64,000 nucleotides of DNA, taken from positions 186,001-250,000 of the forward strand of contig CAVXCV010000005.1 in assembly GCA_963760405.1 (NCBI GenBank). Direction: 5' to 3'. The notes beneath the pieces were generated by a model, which saw only the letters and a list, made by a program, of their open reading frames with translations, was not told where the DNA came from and searched no databases. Numbering within the stretch: position 1 is the first letter of the stretch; each line of letters starts with the position of its first letter. Below are positions 33,372 through 42,550 of the stretch, in pieces. This DNA is from RYN-230 sp963760405. GTDB lineage: Bacteria; Actinomycetota; Actinomycetes; Streptosporangiales; Streptosporangiaceae. Both the position numbers and the translations under genes were made by a program.

Positions 33372-34599
33372 CTAGTCCGATGGCCTGCGGCCATCGCCTC
33401 GGCCGCGGCGGGCCCACGAATGCCTGGTGGCGAATGCCCAGCATTGCTCGCGCCGACGCAACTCGCCGGTAGCGGCCCGTCGTGCTAGCCGGGCCGCCGG
33501 TACCGGTCGGCGGCCCGTACCGCCCGTTCCGCGGGGTCGTGGCCATCTCTCGCACCGCACTGACGAAGCCGCCGGGGTCGTGGCCAGCGCCAGGATCTCG
33601 CTGGCTGGCTGGCCAGCCCGGGCCAGGTCGTCGGTCAGCCAGCGGGAGCCGGGCAGGTCGGTGCTGACCACCGGGCGGCCAGCGGCCAGGTACTCGAGCG
33701 TCTTGAGCGGGAAGGAGGCCCGGTTGAACGCGCTGTCGGCGTAAGGCGTCAGCCCGATGTCGATGGCGGCGAGGTAGGACGCGACTTCCGTCGCCCGGCA
33801 CTCGGCCGGTGTACTGGACACCGGCCGGGCAGTCAGCGCCGCGAACCGCTGCGGTTCCCAGCGCGGGTGTGCGGGCCGACGATCAGCAAGGGCGAACCCC
33901 GTCGTCGGTCAGCGCCTCCAGGATGTCCAGGTCGATCCGCTCGGACAACTGACCGACCAGCCCGATGACCGGCCGGGACAGATCCGCGGGCGCCGGAGGC
34001 AGCGGCGCGGCCGCGGGGGAGCAGCCGTTCGGGATCAGCACCGGGTCCGCGCCCAGCGCCGACCAGTGATCGGCCAAGCGCGGGCGATACCACGACCACC
34101 AGGTCGGCCCGGGCCGCGGCCCGGCCGCTCCTGCGCCCGGAGCCGGTGCCGCGGACAAGCCCATCAGGCCCGCGCCCGCCACGTGGTCGTCGGTGCAGTA
34201 CAGCACGTTAACGGCGCCGCGCCGGCGACCGAGCACATCCTCCAGGTAGCCCATGACACGACGGCCGCGGGGCGGATCCCGGTCCGCCGCAGCGCCCAGC
34301 TGAGCTGGGCCCGCAGCAGCGGCGCGGTACTGGCCCGTACCCCGGGCCGGGTCAGGGCGCCGGGCAGCGCGACCGGGCGCAGCCGGGTGATGCCGTCGCT
34401 GACCTGCTCCAGCGAGGGCACGATACCGCGGGCCAGGCCTCCGCCCTGGCGCGCGGACGCGACCGCGGACAGCTGCGGATCGACCCAGAGCACCTGGGCG
34501 TGGCGGGTCATCGGCCTGTGCCAGCTGCCGGTCTGAGCCCGGGATCCCGTCCCAGGACACAGGCGAGATCCAGACCACATGCCGGGTTTCAGCGGTCAC
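33372..34599 (-). pseudogene. Glycosyltransferase (GT4-like) broken by several indels
   Basis: Pieces in all three frames assemble into one GT-B enzyme. They read ETRHVVWISPVSWDGIPG; RHAQVLWVDPQLSAVA and RTGIRPAAVV; MGYLEDVLGRRRGAVNVLYCTDDHVAGAGLMG; ADHWSALGADPVLIPNGC; RPVIGLVGQLSERIDLDILEALTDDG; and VASYLAAIDIGLTPYADSAFNRASFPLKTLEYLAAGRPVVSTDLPGSRWLTDDL. Breaks lie near 34512, 34255, 34105, 33890, 33800 and below 33560. GTG 34599 has AGGAGC upstream. The end is uncertain, near 33340-33372. The NCD-D-like CTDDH and P-G-R-V order resembles UDP-galactofuranosyl/teichuronic-type enzymes only loosely. Confidence 0.68.
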
Positions 34600-34688
34600 G
34601 CTGCTCCTGTTCGTGCCGGGGCCCGGTGGCGGGCTGGGGTGCGTTGCGGGAATAGAGGTGCGGGGCAGGCCCGTCGCGGCGGCCAGGT

Positions 34689-37600
34689 TCATCTGGCCGC
34701 CGCCCCGACCTCGTCCGGGGCCCCGCGCGAGTGCCGGAGCAGCTTGAGCATCGGGTAGACGACCGGCAGGTACACCGCGGAGGAGACGATGATCGCGGCC
34801 GCCAGCCCGATCAGCCCGCCACCCAGCACGCGCACCACGGCCAGGGACACCACGGCCATCAGCGCCCCGCCGACGGCGGGCCGCCAGCACGCCCTGGCCA
34901 TCGCGCGCACCGGGATGCCCGCCCGGGACATCGCCCACAGGAACGCCGGGCCGACCAGGCCGGCCGCGACGATGTCGTGCCCGGCGGCGACCCCGGTGAT
35001 GCCGTGCGTCCTGGCCCCGACCAGCAGCACCGGGATCAGCGCGACCAGCCACAGGCCCTGGATCGCCATCAGCGTGTTCCGCCGGTCGGCGGCGGCCAGC
35101 CCGTCGTAGAACAGCGCGTAGGCCACCCGCATCAGGCCGAGCAGGGCGAGCAGGCTGAGCGCGGGCGCGGCGCTGAGCCACCGGGTGCCGTAGATGACGT
35201 GCAGCAGCGGGGCGGCCAGCGTGGCCAGCAGCACGCACGCGGGCACGGCGAGCGCCATGAGCAGGCCCAGCGACTTCGTGAACGCGTTGACCATGCCCTG
35301 CTTGGAGTCGGCGGCCCGGGAGAAGCCCGCGAACGACACCCGGGCCACCGCCTGCGAGATCGTGGTGACCGGCCAGCTCGACACGTTGAAGGCCAGCTGG
35401 TACAGGCCCAGCATGGCCGCCCCCAGGGTGGCGCCGACGATCGCGGAGTCCACGTTGAACACGCCCAGCGTGAGCAGGCTGGCCCCAGCCAGCGGCAGCC
35501 CGAACTGGAGCAGCTGGCGGGCCTGCGCGCTGTTCCAGCCGGGCAGGGTGAAGTACGGGGCGGCGGCCACCGCCACCAGCCAGGCCACGGTACAGCCGGC
35601 CAGCGAGCCCCAGGCGAAACTCATCGCGCCGTACCCGGAGAACGCGAGCCAGACCGTGATGCCGGTGCTGACCACGAAGTTGGCCGTGTCCACCACCATC
35701 CGGCGGCCCTGTGCGAACTCCCGGGTGAGCAGCGCCAGCGGGACGCTGGACAGGCCGTCGATGATCACGCACAGGCACAGGATGCGGAGCATGTAGGTGG
35801 CGCCGGGCGAGCCGAGGAGCCGGGCCACCGACGGGGCGGTCACGTACAGGGCCAGGTAGATCACCGTGCTGGAGGCCACGGACAGGGTGAAGACAGTCCG
35901 GCAGAAGCTGCGAACGTCGCCTTCCCACCGGATGATCGCCGCGCTGACGCCCAGCTCATTCGCGCTGAGCAGGACCGCCAGCACGATCTGGGAGACCGCG
36001 TACAGGCCGTACACCCTGGGCCCGAACACGGTCCGGGCCAGCACGATGCCGACGGCGAAGTTGCTCACCCGGATCACCACGGTGTTGATCAGGCTCCACC
36101 GGGTACCGGCCCGGACCCGGCTTTCCAGGTCCGCGTCGGCCGGTGCACCCGGCGGCCGGAGCACCCGCGGGCGCAGCGGCGCGGCCCACGGGTAGAGCGG
36201 CGGCTCGAGCACGACCGCCAGCGCGGGCCCCATGACGTCGGCCACCCGCCCGGGCCGCCGCGCGGCTCCGGCCGCCGCCTGCCGCACCGCGGTGTACACC
36301 GTGCGCAGCCGGAAGGTGAGCAGGCCCATGGCGGCCAGCGCGGCCGACACCCCGATGGCCAGCGCCACGTTCTCGTGCGGGGCCACCCTCCGGGCACCGA
36401 GCACGATGAACCCCACGGCCGCGGCGGCGGCGATCGGGTAGGCCAGCCCGGCTCCGGCCATCCGTGGCCAGATGGCCAGCGGTCTGAGCTCGGTGAGGTA
36501 CCAGGGCACCAGGAACAGCACGGCGACCGCGACCTCGATGACGGCTACCGCCAGGGTGCCGTGCTGGTAGGCCCCGGCGGCGATGGCCGGGACCAGCGTG
36601 GTCAGCCAGATCAGCTGGAAGATCAGGCCTCTGCGGGAGGCGGCGAGCACCGCGAAATAGTCGTTGGCCAGCGCGTAGAATACGCGCAGCGTGGCCAGCG
36701 GCGCGAGCCAGACCAGTAGCGGCGCGGCAGGTGCCCAGGCGTGGCCGTAGATCGTGGCGATCAGCGGCGCGGCCAGGCTGCTGATCAGCACGCACACCGG
36801 CAGGGTGAGCGCGGCGAGCAGGTTCGCCGAGGACATGAAGGCCGAGCCGACGATCTGCGGGCCGCGCCGGAACCGGGCGAACGCGACCGGGGCGGCGTCC
36901 CGGACCGGCTGGGACAGCACAGTCACCGGCCAGCTCGCGATGCACAGGGCGAGCACGTAGTAGCCGAGGTCGGCGGGGCCCAGCATGCGCCCGATCACGA
37001 TCTGCCCGGCGTTGGTGATCCCGAACGCGAGCAGCCCGGACGCCGCGTACGGCATGGCCACCTGCAGCAGCGCGCGGACGCCGGTGCGGTCCAGGCCGAA
37101 CCGCATCGCCCGGGGCGAGAACGCGATGTACGCCGCGGCCCCGACCACGCTGCCCGCGATCCGGCCGATGGCCAGGCTCATCAGCCCGTGGCCCGTGGCG
37201 GCCAGGCCGATGGTCACGGCCACGCCGATCCAGTTGTCGACCTGCTCGATCATTACCCGCAGCCACGGCGCACGGCGCTGCAGCATCGCCCGCGGCGCGG
37301 TGACCAGCCCGCTGACGGCGATGCTGAGCATGGCGACCCGGATCACCGGTGCCGCCGCCGGGGCGCCCAGGGTGGCCGCCAGCGCGGGCGCCATCGCGTA
37401 CCACAGCGCGCACACCACGGCGCTGGCGGTGAACGAGACCGTGGTCACGGTGGGCGCGATGTCCTCGGCCGCGGAGCGCCAGAGGGCCAGCGCGTTGCCG
37501 GCCCCGAGCTGGCCGATGCTCTGCGCGCCCAGCAGCGCCACCACCACGACGCCGAACGCGCCGAACTCGCGCGGGCTCATCATCCGGGCCAGCACCAGCC

Positions 37601-38243
37601 CGATGACCAGGGTGCCGGACCGCGCGGACACGGCGTCCAGGAAGATCCGGCCCGCTCCGGCCGCCACCCGCCGGGTCAGCGGCCGCCGGCCCGGCCCCGG
37701 CCCCGGCGCCGGGCGGTGGTGGCCATAGGTGCCCCAGCCGCCGGGACCGCCGTAGCGCTCGCTGACGCCCGGGTCGCTGTCGTAGCGGGCGCCGCCGCCG
37801 GGGTCGCTGTCGTAGCGGGCACCGGAGTCGCGGTCGGCCGCGTAGTAGCTTTGGCTGATCCGGCGGCGCTGCGGAGCGCGGCCGTGGCGGCCGCCGTTGC
37901 GCTGGCCAGCGCCGTTACCGTTACCGCGGTCGTAGTCCCGGCCGCCGTTCTGCTCGCCGTACTCCTGGCCGCCGTACTCCTGGCCGGCGTAGTCCTGATC
38001 GGGGGCGCCGTTGCCATAATCCTGTTCGGGGTAGTCCTGGCTGGCGTAGCCGCGGTCGCTGGAGTCGCGGTCGTCGTACTCCCAGGGCGGCCGGTTCTGG
38101 CCGCTGTCGCGGCCGTTGCCGCCGTGCCGCCCGCCGCGGCCATCGTCTCCGGACCGCCCGCCGCGGCCGTCATCGCCGGGCCGGCCGCCCCGCCCGCGCC
38201 CCTGGCCGTCGCCGGGCACGAAACCATGCCTGGGAACAGTCAC
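34689..38243 (-). CDS. Tandem double oligosaccharide flippase (two fused PST/Wzx domains)
   Basis: An uninterrupted 1184-aa protein. Residues 1-165 are disordered and rich in Gly, Asp, Tyr and Gln. Two polysaccharide-flippase domains follow. The first, from about 187, has MMSPREFGAFGVVVVALLG, GPADLGYYVLALCIASWPVTVLSQPVRD and a polar FARFRRG. The second, from about 707, repeats the pattern: FGPRVYGLYAVSQIVLAVL, GAAMLGLYQLAFNVSSWPVTTISQAVARVSFAGFSRA. Each has 12 or so helices, joined by a Pro-rich linker (about 640-705). Wzx proteins flip lipid-linked repeat units; they are normally single-domain, about 400-500 aa. GTG 38243 is the start. Confidence 0.85.
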   Translation of the reverse strand: MTVPRHGFVPGDGQGRGRGGRPGDDGRGGRSGDDGRGGRHGGNGRDSGQNRPPWEYDDRDSSDRGYASQDYPEQDYGNGAPDQDYAGQEYGGQEYGEQNGGRDYDRGNGNGAGQRNGGRHGRAPQRRRISQSYYAADRDSGARYDSDPGGGARYDSDPGVSERYGGPGGWGTYGHHRPAPGPGPGRRPLTRRVAAGAGRIFLDAVSARSGTLVIGLVLARMMSPREFGAFGVVVVALLGAQSIGQLGAGNALALWRSAAEDIAPTVTTVSFTASAVVCALWYAMAPALAATLGAPAAAPVIRVAMLSIAVSGLVTAPRAMLQRRAPWLRVMIEQVDNWIGVAVTIGLAATGHGLMSLAIGRIAGSVVGAAAYIAFSPRAMRFGLDRTGVRALLQVAMPYAASGLLAFGITNAGQIVIGRMLGPADLGYYVLALCIASWPVTVLSQPVRDAAPVAFARFRRGPQIVGSAFMSSANLLAALTLPVCVLISSLAAPLIATIYGHAWAPAAPLLVWLAPLATLRVFYALANDYFAVLAASRRGLIFQLIWLTTLVPAIAAGAYQHGTLAVAVIEVAVAVLFLVPWYLTELRPLAIWPRMAGAGLAYPIAAAAAVGFIVLGARRVAPHENVALAIGVSAALAAMGLLTFRLRTVYTAVRQAAAGAARRPGRVADVMGPALAVVLEPPLYPWAAPLRPRVLRPPGAPADADLESRVRAGTRWSLINTVVIRVSNFAVGIVLARTVFGPRVYGLYAVSQIVLAVLLSANELGVSAAIIRWEGDVRSFCRTVFTLSVASSTVIYLALYVTAPSVARLLGSPGATYMLRILCLCVIIDGLSSVPLALLTREFAQGRRMVVDTANFVVSTGITVWLAFSGYGAMSFAWGSLAGCTVAWLVAVAAAPYFTLPGWNSAQARQLLQFGLPLAGASLLTLGVFNVDSAIVGATLGAAMLGLYQLAFNVSSWPVTTISQAVARVSFAGFSRAADSKQGMVNAFTKSLGLLMALAVPACVLLATLAAPLLHVIYGTRWLSAAPALSLLALLGLMRVAYALFYDGLAAADRRNTLMAIQGLWLVALIPVLLVGARTHGITGVAAGHDIVAAGLVGPAFLWAMSRAGIPVRAMARACWRPAVGGALMAVVSLAVVRVLGGGLIGLAAAIIVSSAVYLPVVYPMLKLLRHSRGAPDEVGAAAR

Positions 38244-38571
38244 AGCGAATACCCCCCCGGCGAACCGGGCCCGGCTGCGGCGGGCATCAAGGACTCCACA
38301 TCGTTGTCCGGTCCGGCCATCTCGGTTGAGGTGAGAGAAAACCCGGGCAGGCGAGTCTCAGCTAGCAGAGCTGGTCGCCGGTGTAGCGGGGACTCCACGT
38401 ACGGCGGTGCCGATCATGCGGACCGACGGTGGGCACTGGCCTGGCCGGGACCGGGGCAGATGGTCGCGGAAACCCGAGCGCTCAGCGCACCCGTCAGAAT
38501 GCAGCGAAACATTACCATGCAGGCGGGCAGCGGCACCTGCGTTATGCCAGATGAGCCGGTGTTTGCACAGC
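38244..38571. other. Intergenic region, no gene seen
   Basis: The 328 bases between the flippase start and the FemAB-like stop hold no supported reading frame. GGACTCCAC occurs twice, near 38290 and 38388. The flippase promoter should lie here. Confidence 0.35.
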
Positions 38572-39591
38572 TCAGCTCGATGAGCCCGGGATGGCCTGGG
38601 TCAGGTCCAGTTCGTAGTACTCGTGCGTGACCCCGCCCGCGCCGAACGAGACCTTGAAGTCGTATTGCGGGTCGTTCAGCAGGTGGCCGTCCTGCAGGGT
38701 ACTGGTCCCGAAGGACAGGTACCGGCAGCCGTGCTCGGCGGCCAGTTTGATGCCCTGCTCGACCACGGGATCCGAGGCGGACACGGCCCGGCCCTGGTCA
38801 GTGGTCGCGGTGTACCGGACCTGGAGCACTGGTCCCTCGAGGGTGAACAGGTTCCCGCCGACCAGGGTCTCCCCCACCTTGGCGGTGATCAGGATGATCT
38901 CCTTGGGGAACCGGTCGTGCAGGTACTGGATCTCGGCCAGCGTGTGGGTGGGTGCCGCGCCGTGCCGCTGGCCGAGGCTGTCTTCCAGGACCTGCCAGTA
39001 AGCGGTGATGTCATCCCAGTTGTCGTCGGTGCGCACGCCCGCGGCCTCAGCACGCTTGAACCGCTGGCGGCGGCTGTACCGGACCCGGCCGCGGTGCGAC
39101 AGGTCGATCGCCGCGGCGAGGTCGACCCGGTACCGGGCGGCGCCGAGCCGGAACATGCCGTGCACGTCGTCCTCGGCCGGGAGTACCTGGTAGATGTACG
39201 GCACCGCCTTGTACCGGAGCCGGCTGAAGCCGAGTTCCCGGTAGGCGCCCGCGATGTCGGCCAGCACCTGGAGCACGGACGAGCCGTGCAGCGACCCGTC
39301 GTGGACCAGGCCGCCGTAGGTGAGGCCGGGATGGCTGGTCACTACCGACGGGTCAGCCGGATCGACGGCCGCGGGGAGTACCCCGATGGGCCAGCCGCGG
39401 GCGTTGGTGACGATCAGCGACTGGTCGGTGAACCGGTCACCGTGGTAGCTGAGGAAACCGCGGGTGTGCAGCATCGTCCCGTTGACCGACCGGGCCACCA
39501 TGGCATCCCAGGCTTCGGCCTGATCGGGAAGATAGCGCTGGATCACTCCTTGCATCGCCTCTCCGGCTGGCTGTGCCTTTCCGGCCGTCAT
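38572..39591 (-). CDS. FemAB/GNAT-like acyltransferase
   Basis: A 339-aa protein with a double-GNAT FemAB-like architecture. The second half contains RGRVRYSRRQRFKRAEAAGVRTD, YLHDRFPKEIILITAKVGETLVGGNLFTL, LQVRYTATTDQGRAVSASDPVVEQGIKLAAEHGCRYLSFGTSTLQDG, typical of the GNAT fold in FemAB/BioF2-like proteins of polysaccharide loci. It would transfer an acyl or aminoacyl group to a sugar amine in the cytoplasm. Start ATG 39591; ATG 39555 (MQGVIQRYL) is an alternative. An acyl-CoA ligase lies upstream on the same strand. Confidence 0.7.
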   Translation of the reverse strand: MTAGKAQPAGEAMQGVIQRYLPDQAEAWDAMVARSVNGTMLHTRGFLSYHGDRFTDQSLIVTNARGWPIGVLPAAVDPADPSVVTSHPGLTYGGLVHDGSLHGSSVLQVLADIAGAYRELGFSRLRYKAVPYIYQVLPAEDDVHGMFRLGAARYRVDLAAAIDLSHRGRVRYSRRQRFKRAEAAGVRTDDNWDDITAYWQVLEDSLGQRHGAAPTHTLAEIQYLHDRFPKEIILITAKVGETLVGGNLFTLEGPVLQVRYTATTDQGRAVSASDPVVEQGIKLAAEHGCRYLSFGTSTLQDGHLLNDPQYDFKVSFGAGGVTHEYYELDLTQAIPGSSS

Positions 39592-39873
39592 GCCGCAATC
39601 CCCCCGCTCCCCGTGCTGGCCGGGCCTCCGCGGGACGTCCCCCGGGGTACCCGGCTGCCGGGTGTGGAGTGTACCGATCGGGGCGGCAGGGTGCCAATTG
39701 CCCGGGCACGGGACGGTCTGCCACAGCTGCCCGGCCGACCATCCCGCGCCTGACCTGCAGTTACCGGGCGGTCAGGCCGCTGAAGGACGGCCGGGCGGCA
39801 GCTGGAGCGTTGCTGGGCAGCGGCTGAACGGCTCCTGGACGGTTACTAGGTGCTTACCGGTAAGTACCGGCGC

Positions 39874-41478
39874 TTACCGGGCGGCGCCGGCCCGGACCCG
39901 GAACCGTTGCACCTTGCCGGTCGCGGTCCGGGGCAGCGCGTCCACGAACTCGATGGACCGCGGGTACTTATACGGTGCCATCCGCTGCTTCATGAAATCC
40001 TGCAGGTCGGTCACGCTCGCCGTGGCACCGGGGCCGAGCACCACGGCCGCGTGCACGATCATCCCCCGCTCCGCGTCCGGCTTGCCCACCACAGCGCACT
40101 CCACCACGTCGGGGTGCTGCTCGAGGGCGTGCTCGATCTCAGCGGGCGAGATGTTGTAGCCGGAGGAGATGATCATGTCGTCGCTGCGGCCCTGGTACCA
40201 CAGGTAGCCGTCGGCGTCCCGGATGTAGGTGTCGCCGGTGATGTTCCAGCCGTCCTGCACGTAGTCAGCCTGCCGTGGGTCGGCAAGGTACCGGCAGCCG
40301 GTCGGGCCGATCACGGCCAGGCGGCCCGGCTGGCCGTCCGGCACCGGGCGCCCATCCGGGCCGATCACCTCGGCCTGGTAGCCGGGGACCGCGACCCCGG
40401 TCGCACCCGGCCGGATGGCACCGTCGGCCGCGGAGACGAAGACATGCAGCAGCTCCGTGCTGCCGATGCCGTCGATGAGGCGTACGCCGGTCTTCTCCTG
40501 GAACTCCTCCCAGGTGGCCTTCGGCAGGTGCTCGCCCGCGGAGATCGCCCGGCGCAGGCCGCGCAGCGCGTCCGCCTTGCCCGCGCGCAGCATGGCCTTG
40601 TACGCGGTGGGGGAGGTGAACAGCACGGTCGCGCCGGAACTGGCCACGGCGTCGGCCAGCTCCGGCGGGGTGGCCTTTTCCAGCAGCAGGATGGCCGCGC
40701 CGACGCGCATGGGGAAGACTACCAGCCCGCCGAGCCCGAACGTGAAGGCCAGTGGCGGCGTCCCGGTGAACACATCCTCCGGCTCACCCTGCACCAGGTA
40801 CTTGCCGAAGGTGTCCGCGATCGCCAGCACGTCGCGGTGGAAGTGCATGGTCGCCTTGGGCACGCCGGTCGTGCCGGACGTCGCCGCCAGCATGGCGACA
40901 TCATCGGCGGCGGTCTCCACGTTGTCGAACGAGCTGGGCTTGGCCGCGCACCGCTCGGCCAGGTCGCCGGGGGCGCCCCCGCCGTACTGGATCAGCGGCA
41001 GGTCAGGGGCGGCGCTGGCCAGTTCGCTGGTGAACCGGTGGTCGCACAGCAGCAGGGCCGGGCGGGTCAGCTCGGTCAGCGGCCCGAGTTCGACGCTGCG
41101 CAGCATCGGCATGGTGGTCACCACGACGCCGCCCGCCTTCAGCACCCCGAACCAGCAGGCGACCAGCCAGGGGTTGTTCGGCCCGCGCAGCAGCACGCGG
41201 TTGCCGGCCACCAGGCCGAGATCCTCGGTGAGCACCCGGGCCACCTGGTTGGCCCGGGCGAGCAGGTCACCGTAACTCCAGCTGCCATCCGCGCTGAGCA
41301 GGCACGGCCGGTCCGCCCCGTGTTCGGCGATCACCTCGTCGAGCAGCGCCGTGGCGCAGTTGAGCTGGTCCGGGTACTTGAGCTCAGGCAAGTCGAAGCG
41401 CAATATCGGCCACTGCTCTGCGGGTGGCAGGCTGTCCCGGCAGAATGTGTCGGCATGCGCCGATGGCGAGAGTTCCAC
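39874..41478 (-). CDS. Acyl-CoA synthetase, benzoate/2-aminobenzoate-CoA ligase type
   Basis: An adenylate-forming enzyme of 534 aa that would activate a carboxylic acid, probably aromatic, to its CoA thioester. Motifs: AATSGTTGVPKATMHFHRD (about 195-213), DGIGSTELLHVF, GDTYIRDADGYLWYQGRSDDMIISSGYNISPAEIE, and the C-terminal catalytic lysine in PRTATGKVQRFRVR (about 518). The overall pattern and N-terminal SAHADTFCRDSLPP match the 2-aminobenzoate-CoA ligase group. GTG 41478 with GGGGGGAC upstream is favoured, leaving a 51-base promoter shared with the divergent PaaX gene. Confidence 0.86.
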   Translation of the reverse strand: MELSPSAHADTFCRDSLPPAEQWPILRFDLPELKYPDQLNCATALLDEVIAEHGADRPCLLSADGSWSYGDLLARANQVARVLTEDLGLVAGNRVLLRGPNNPWLVACWFGVLKAGGVVVTTMPMLRSVELGPLTELTRPALLLCDHRFTSELASAAPDLPLIQYGGGAPGDLAERCAAKPSSFDNVETAADDVAMLAATSGTTGVPKATMHFHRDVLAIADTFGKYLVQGEPEDVFTGTPPLAFTFGLGGLVVFPMRVGAAILLLEKATPPELADAVASSGATVLFTSPTAYKAMLRAGKADALRGLRRAISAGEHLPKATWEEFQEKTGVRLIDGIGSTELLHVFVSAADGAIRPGATGVAVPGYQAEVIGPDGRPVPDGQPGRLAVIGPTGCRYLADPRQADYVQDGWNITGDTYIRDADGYLWYQGRSDDMIISSGYNISPAEIEHALEQHPDVVECAVVGKPDAERGMIVHAAVVLGPGATASVTDLQDFMKQRMAPYKYPRSIEFVDALPRTATGKVQRFRVRAGAAR

Positions 41479-41529
41479 GGGTGAGTCCCCCCAGAGAGAG
41501 AAATCAGTAGCCAGCAGTATGCTCCGCAA

Positions 41530-42381
41530 GTGACGGCAGTTCAGAAGAATGCACAAGATGGCCCTGACAGGCCGGAATTGACCGGTTCTGGCGGGCCACG
41601 GCCACGGCAGCTGATCGTCACCATCTACGGCCTGTACGCCCGCGGCCAGCAGAACTGGCTGTCCGTGGCGGCACTGATCCGGCTCATGGGTGATCTTGGC
41701 GTGGACAGCCAGGCGGTCCGCTCCTCGGTGTCCCGGCTGAAGCGCCGCGACCTGCTGCGCAGCGTGCGCCGGTCCGGGGCGGCTGGCTACGCCCTGTCAC
41801 CAACCTCGCTGGACGTGCTGCGCGAAGGTGACAAGCGGATCTTCGGCCGTCCCCGGGCGATGCCCGGGGACGGCTGGGTGCTCGTGGTGTTCTCGGTGCC
41901 CGAGGCGGAGCGCGAGCGGCGTTATGAGCTGCGCACCCGGCTGGTCCGGCTCGGCTTCGGCACCGTCGCGCCGGGCGTCTGGCTGGCGCCGGGCAACTTG
42001 GCAGACGAAGCCGCCGACGCGCTCGCCCGGCGGGCGCTGGACCGGTACGTGGATATGTTCCGCGCTGACCACCTCGGCTACGCGGACCTGGCCGACCGGG
42101 TCCGGCGGTGGTGGGATCTGGACGGCCTGTCCGCCCGGTACGCGCAGTTCATTGACCGCTACCAGGGGCTGGCGCGCCCGCTCACCGACCGGCAGGCCTT
42201 CCGCGAGTACGTCTCCATGCTCATCAGCTGGCAGGTGCTGCCCTATCTCGATCCCGGGCTGCCTGCGGACCTGCTGCCAGCGCAGTGGAACGGGGTCACC
42301 GCGGACCGCCTGTTCGCCGAGATCGACGAGCGGCTGCGGGATGCCGCGCGGCGGCACGCGATGTCGGTCATCCAGGGCTGA
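41530..42381 (+). CDS. PaaX-family transcriptional repressor
   Basis: A 283-aa PaaX-like regulator. It has a winged HTH (RQLIVTIYGLYARGQQNWLSVAALIRLMGDLGVDSQAVRSSVSRLKRRDLL), a central domain (WVLVVFSVPEAERERRYELRTRLVRLGFGTVAPGVWLAP) and a C-terminal RWWDLDGLSARYAQFIDRY block. The family represses aromatic-acid genes and is released by an aryl-CoA. It is divergent from the aryl-CoA ligase, which strongly suggests that the ligase product is the effector. GTG 41530 gives MTAVQKNAQDG. Confidence 0.88.
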   Translation: MTAVQKNAQDGPDRPELTGSGGPRPRQLIVTIYGLYARGQQNWLSVAALIRLMGDLGVDSQAVRSSVSRLKRRDLLRSVRRSGAAGYALSPTSLDVLREGDKRIFGRPRAMPGDGWVLVVFSVPEAERERRYELRTRLVRLGFGTVAPGVWLAPGNLADEAADALARRALDRYVDMFRADHLGYADLADRVRRWWDLDGLSARYAQFIDRYQGLARPLTDRQAFREYVSMLISWQVLPYLDPGLPADLLPAQWNGVTADRLFAEIDERLRDAARRHAMSVIQG

Positions 42382-42550
42382 CTACCGCATTCATCTGCGG
42401 ATCTGCTGCGAACCTTCTGGCCCCGCCCCAGACCGGCAGCGCCCGGTTTCAGCATGGGACTACTACGATGACTGATACGAAGCTGGGCTTTCAGCAACTT
42501 ATCGGCAAAGCTTCAGCTTCGGCTCCAGGTCCCGGCTACTGTTCCGCCGC

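Noticed and set aside
34731..36719. A 662-aa plus-strand open frame opposite the flippase gene
   Set aside because: It is a Gly/Arg/Gln-rich antisense shadow with no family motif; the minus strand encodes clear membrane helices.
36741..38630. A 629-aa plus-strand open frame
   Set aside because: It is low-complexity antisense text over the flippase N-terminus and intergenic DNA, with no recognisable domain.
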